From contig CAVARE010000073.1 of the NCBI GenBank assembly GCA_963591145.1, positions 1 to 32,833 on the forward strand: a stretch of 32,833 nucleotides of DNA. The letters are read 5' to 3'. A model generated the notes under the pieces. That model searched no databases and had not been told where the DNA came from. It worked only from the letters and a program-made list of their open reading frames with translations. This document shows positions 31,237 to 32,833 of this stretch, piece after piece (position 1 is the first letter of the stretch; each line of letters starts with the position of its first letter). Made by a program: the position numbers and the translations under genes. The DNA comes from RGIG5612 sp963591145. Lineage in GTDB: Bacteria > Bacillota > Clostridia > Lachnospirales > Lachnospiraceae.

Positions 31237-32739
31237 TTAATTAAAATAATAATCAAAAATTTGTTTGGTTATATTGGCCGAGGTGGTTCCGGCTGTATCC
31301 GCATCCTCCAGGATGACACAAACTGCCAGCTTCTGCTCGTTATTTTCAGCCCAGCCGACGAACCAAGAGTGGTCATATTCCTCGTCATCAGAACGTTCCT
31401 TCTGGGCGGTTCCAGTCTTACCATAAGCGACAAAATTGCCTGGATACAGTACCTGAGCAGTTCCATCTGTTACAACTGCTCTAAGATATTCCTTCAATGA
31501 AGCGGCTTCCTCTTCGGTAAACAGAGTCGCATATTCTTCATTTCTGAATTGCTTTATTGTTTCACCTGATGGATTAAGCACCGCTGATACTGTATGCGGT
31601 GTCATGCATACACCGTCATTTGCTATAGCGCTTATAACCATGACCAGATGCAGGGGCGATACCAGAGTATTGCCCTGCCCTATGGCAGTCGCCATTATAT
31701 CAAAATCCGTATCACTTTCTGATAAGGAAAATCTGCTTTCGTAAGATGATAAATCTACAGGCAGCGCTGTGTCAAATAGTAATTTGGAAGTTGTTTCACT
31801 AAATTTGTTAAGATCAAGTCCTGCTCCAATCGTACCAAAGGCACAGTTGCATGAATTGGCAAATGCTGTCCGAAGATTTTCCTGACCATGTGCACCACTA
31901 TAGCAGGACAGTGATGTATCGCCGACGGCTATCTCACCTGAGCAATTATATGCAAAATCCTGGGCTGCAGTTGGATTTTCCAGACAATATTCATATAGAG
32001 TAAAAATCTTAAATGTAGATCCCGGAGTATATAATCCCTGAGTCGCACGATTAAGGAGTACCGTGCTGTCAGAAGTGGTTTCAGCCCCTTCTTCATCGGT
32101 GCCTGAAGAAACTATGGAATCCCATATTTCATTTATGACATTTGGATCAAAATCAGGCTTCGAAACTAATGCATATATCTCACCTGTATCAGGATTCATG
32201 CATATGGCTGCGCCATAATTGTCACCCAGTGCATCATATACATAATTCTGAAGACCCACATCAAGTGTCGTCAAGATATCATCACCTGAATTTTTTCTAT
32301 TATGAAATTCATTAGAAATCTTGTCAAAGATTCCCAGATGCGATGTGAGAAGGTAATAATTGTACGACGATTCAAGTCCTAATCTGCCGTTTGTGGAAAA
32401 TCCAACGACATGTGCAAAGACATTACTATACGGATAAATCCTGGTTTCCGTGCCATCCTCAGCCACCTCGGAATATGCCAGCTTGGTGCCATCTGACGCA
32501 AGAATACTTCCTCTTTTCACCGTTTTGGTCAGTGCGTCTGACCTTCTGTTGTAGCTGCTGTTGATTACTGAACTGGACTCAAATGACAGAAAATATGTGA
32601 AGAATATTATAAGCGCGGCGAATATCACAACAAAGAAGCCAAAAACCTTCATGATATCCCGGTTAATTGATCTTCCTTTGTTGATCTTCTTGCGTACTCT
32701 ATTTATTTTTCTCGTATTTCTATCAGAATTCATCATCAT
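31237..32739 (-). CDS. Class B penicillin-binding protein (PBP2/PbpA type transpeptidase)
   Basis: A 500-residue membrane-anchored transpeptidase that cross-links peptidoglycan. A basic cytoplasmic N-terminus (1-30) precedes one membrane helix (about 32-52), a short dimerisation-like domain beginning KRGSILASDGTKLA, and the transpeptidase domain. The latter has the catalytic motif S241-T-F-K244 (PGSTFKIFT), S296-C-N298 and K441-T-G (GKTGTAQK). The small N-terminal domain is like actinobacterial PbpA rather than the large class B enzymes. The start lies in a run of three Met codons and overlaps the upstream gene by 17 bases. No Shine-Dalgarno is visible, so translation is probably coupled. Pairing with an upstream FtsW/RodA gene would fit a SEDS-bPBP unit for elongation, division or sporulation. 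Confidence 0.92.
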   Translation of the reverse strand: MMMNSDRNTRKINRVRKKINKGRSINRDIMKVFGFFVVIFAALIIFFTYFLSFESSSVINSSYNRRSDALTKTVKRGSILASDGTKLAYSEVAEDGTETRIYPYSNVFAHVVGFSTNGRLGLESSYNYYLLTSHLGIFDKISNEFHNRKNSGDDILTTLDVGLQNYVYDALGDNYGAAICMNPDTGEIYALVSKPDFDPNVINEIWDSIVSSGTDEEGAETTSDSTVLLNRATQGLYTPGSTFKIFTLYEYCLENPTAAQDFAYNCSGEIAVGDTSLSCYSGAHGQENLRTAFANSCNCAFGTIGAGLDLNKFSETTSKLLFDTALPVDLSSYESRFSLSESDTDFDIMATAIGQGNTLVSPLHLVMVISAIANDGVCMTPHTVSAVLNPSGETIKQFRNEEYATLFTEEEAASLKEYLRAVVTDGTAQVLYPGNFVAYGKTGTAQKERSDDEEYDHSWFVGWAENNEQKLAVCVILEDADTAGTTSANITKQIFDYYFN

Positions 32740-32833
32740 CTATACTGTCTGGGTCAACCATTATTATGGTTCGCTTATTTGATCTATTTTCAGATCTGAT
32801 ATCATCAATTGTGCCGAGCTCCTTTACCTTTAG
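32723..32833 (-). CDS. C-terminal tail of an upstream gene, probably FtsW/RodA-family (partial)
   Basis: An open minus-strand frame enters from the window edge and ends at TGA 32723-32725. It gives 36 residues, LKVKELGTIDDIRSENRSN followed by KRTIIMVDPDSIDDDEF. The tail is charged and hydrophilic and could be the cytoplasmic C-terminus of a SEDS (FtsW/RodA/SpoVE) polymerase, which commonly precedes a PbpA-type gene. That identity comes only from context. It overlaps the penicillin-binding protein start by 17 bases. The other two minus-strand frames have stops here. Confidence 0.5.
   Translation of the reverse strand, partial: LKVKELGTIDDIRSENRSNKRTIIMVDPDSIDDDEF

Overview
The window looks like the chromosome of an anaerobic, low-to-moderate-GC Firmicute (class Clostridia, most like Lachnospiraceae). 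Supporting signs are the AT-rich sequence, strong AGGAGG-type ribosome binding sites, a Gram-positive LexA box before recA, the yicC-gmk-rpoZ and mutS-mutL-miaA gene orders, an [FeFe]-hydrogenase-type protein and radical-SAM tRNA and ribosome modification enzymes. No rRNA, tRNA, CRISPR array, insertion sequence or phage gene was seen. The family-level placement is inferred from gene content and protein style, not from a search.

Region 1 (1-18618, all on the minus strand, transcribed right to left) is a long housekeeping run. It starts with an EF-G-like GTPase behind a good promoter, then two translationally coupled flavoproteins, an unrecognised 381-residue protein with its own promoter, miaB, mutS, maf, mutL, miaA, a PLP-dependent methionine gamma-lyase-family enzyme, radC, an MreB-like actin, mreC and the start of mreD. 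It combines mismatch repair, tRNA A37 isopentenylation and methylthiolation (MiaA then MiaB) and cell-shape genes. Many genes overlap by 1 to 35 bases or are only a few bases apart.

Region 2 (18619-20040) holds the intergenic promoters and recA on the plus strand. recA has a TTGACA promoter, a perfect GAAC-N4-GTTC LexA box and a strong intrinsic terminator.

Region 3 (about 20041-27550) is the accessory part and the most interesting one. A four-gene minus-strand operon encodes a two-cluster ferredoxin, an FAD-binding fumarate-reductase/AprA-like flavoprotein, an [FeFe]-hydrogenase-type protein with complete H-cluster motifs but a degenerate N-terminal [2Fe-2S] domain, and a CocE/NonD-family alpha/beta hydrolase. 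It is divergent from a PucR/CdaR-type regulator, and an 18-bp inverted repeat lies in the shared control region. The layout suggests an inducible module in which the hydrolase releases a substrate, the flavoprotein with its ferredoxin reduces or oxidises it, and the hydrogenase-type protein handles the electrons. The substrate cannot be told from sequence.

Region 4 (27493-32833, minus strand) is a second housekeeping run: the C-terminal tail of an upstream gene (probably an FtsW/RodA protein), a class B penicillin-binding protein, yicC, gmk, rpoZ, rimO and pgsA. It ends at a bidirectional terminator shared with the regulator gene. Region 3 therefore sits between pgsA and recA, genes that are close neighbours in many Firmicutes.

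There is no gene-free stretch longer than 300 bases. The longest gap is the 264-bp divergent region 18619-18882, followed by 25779-25957.
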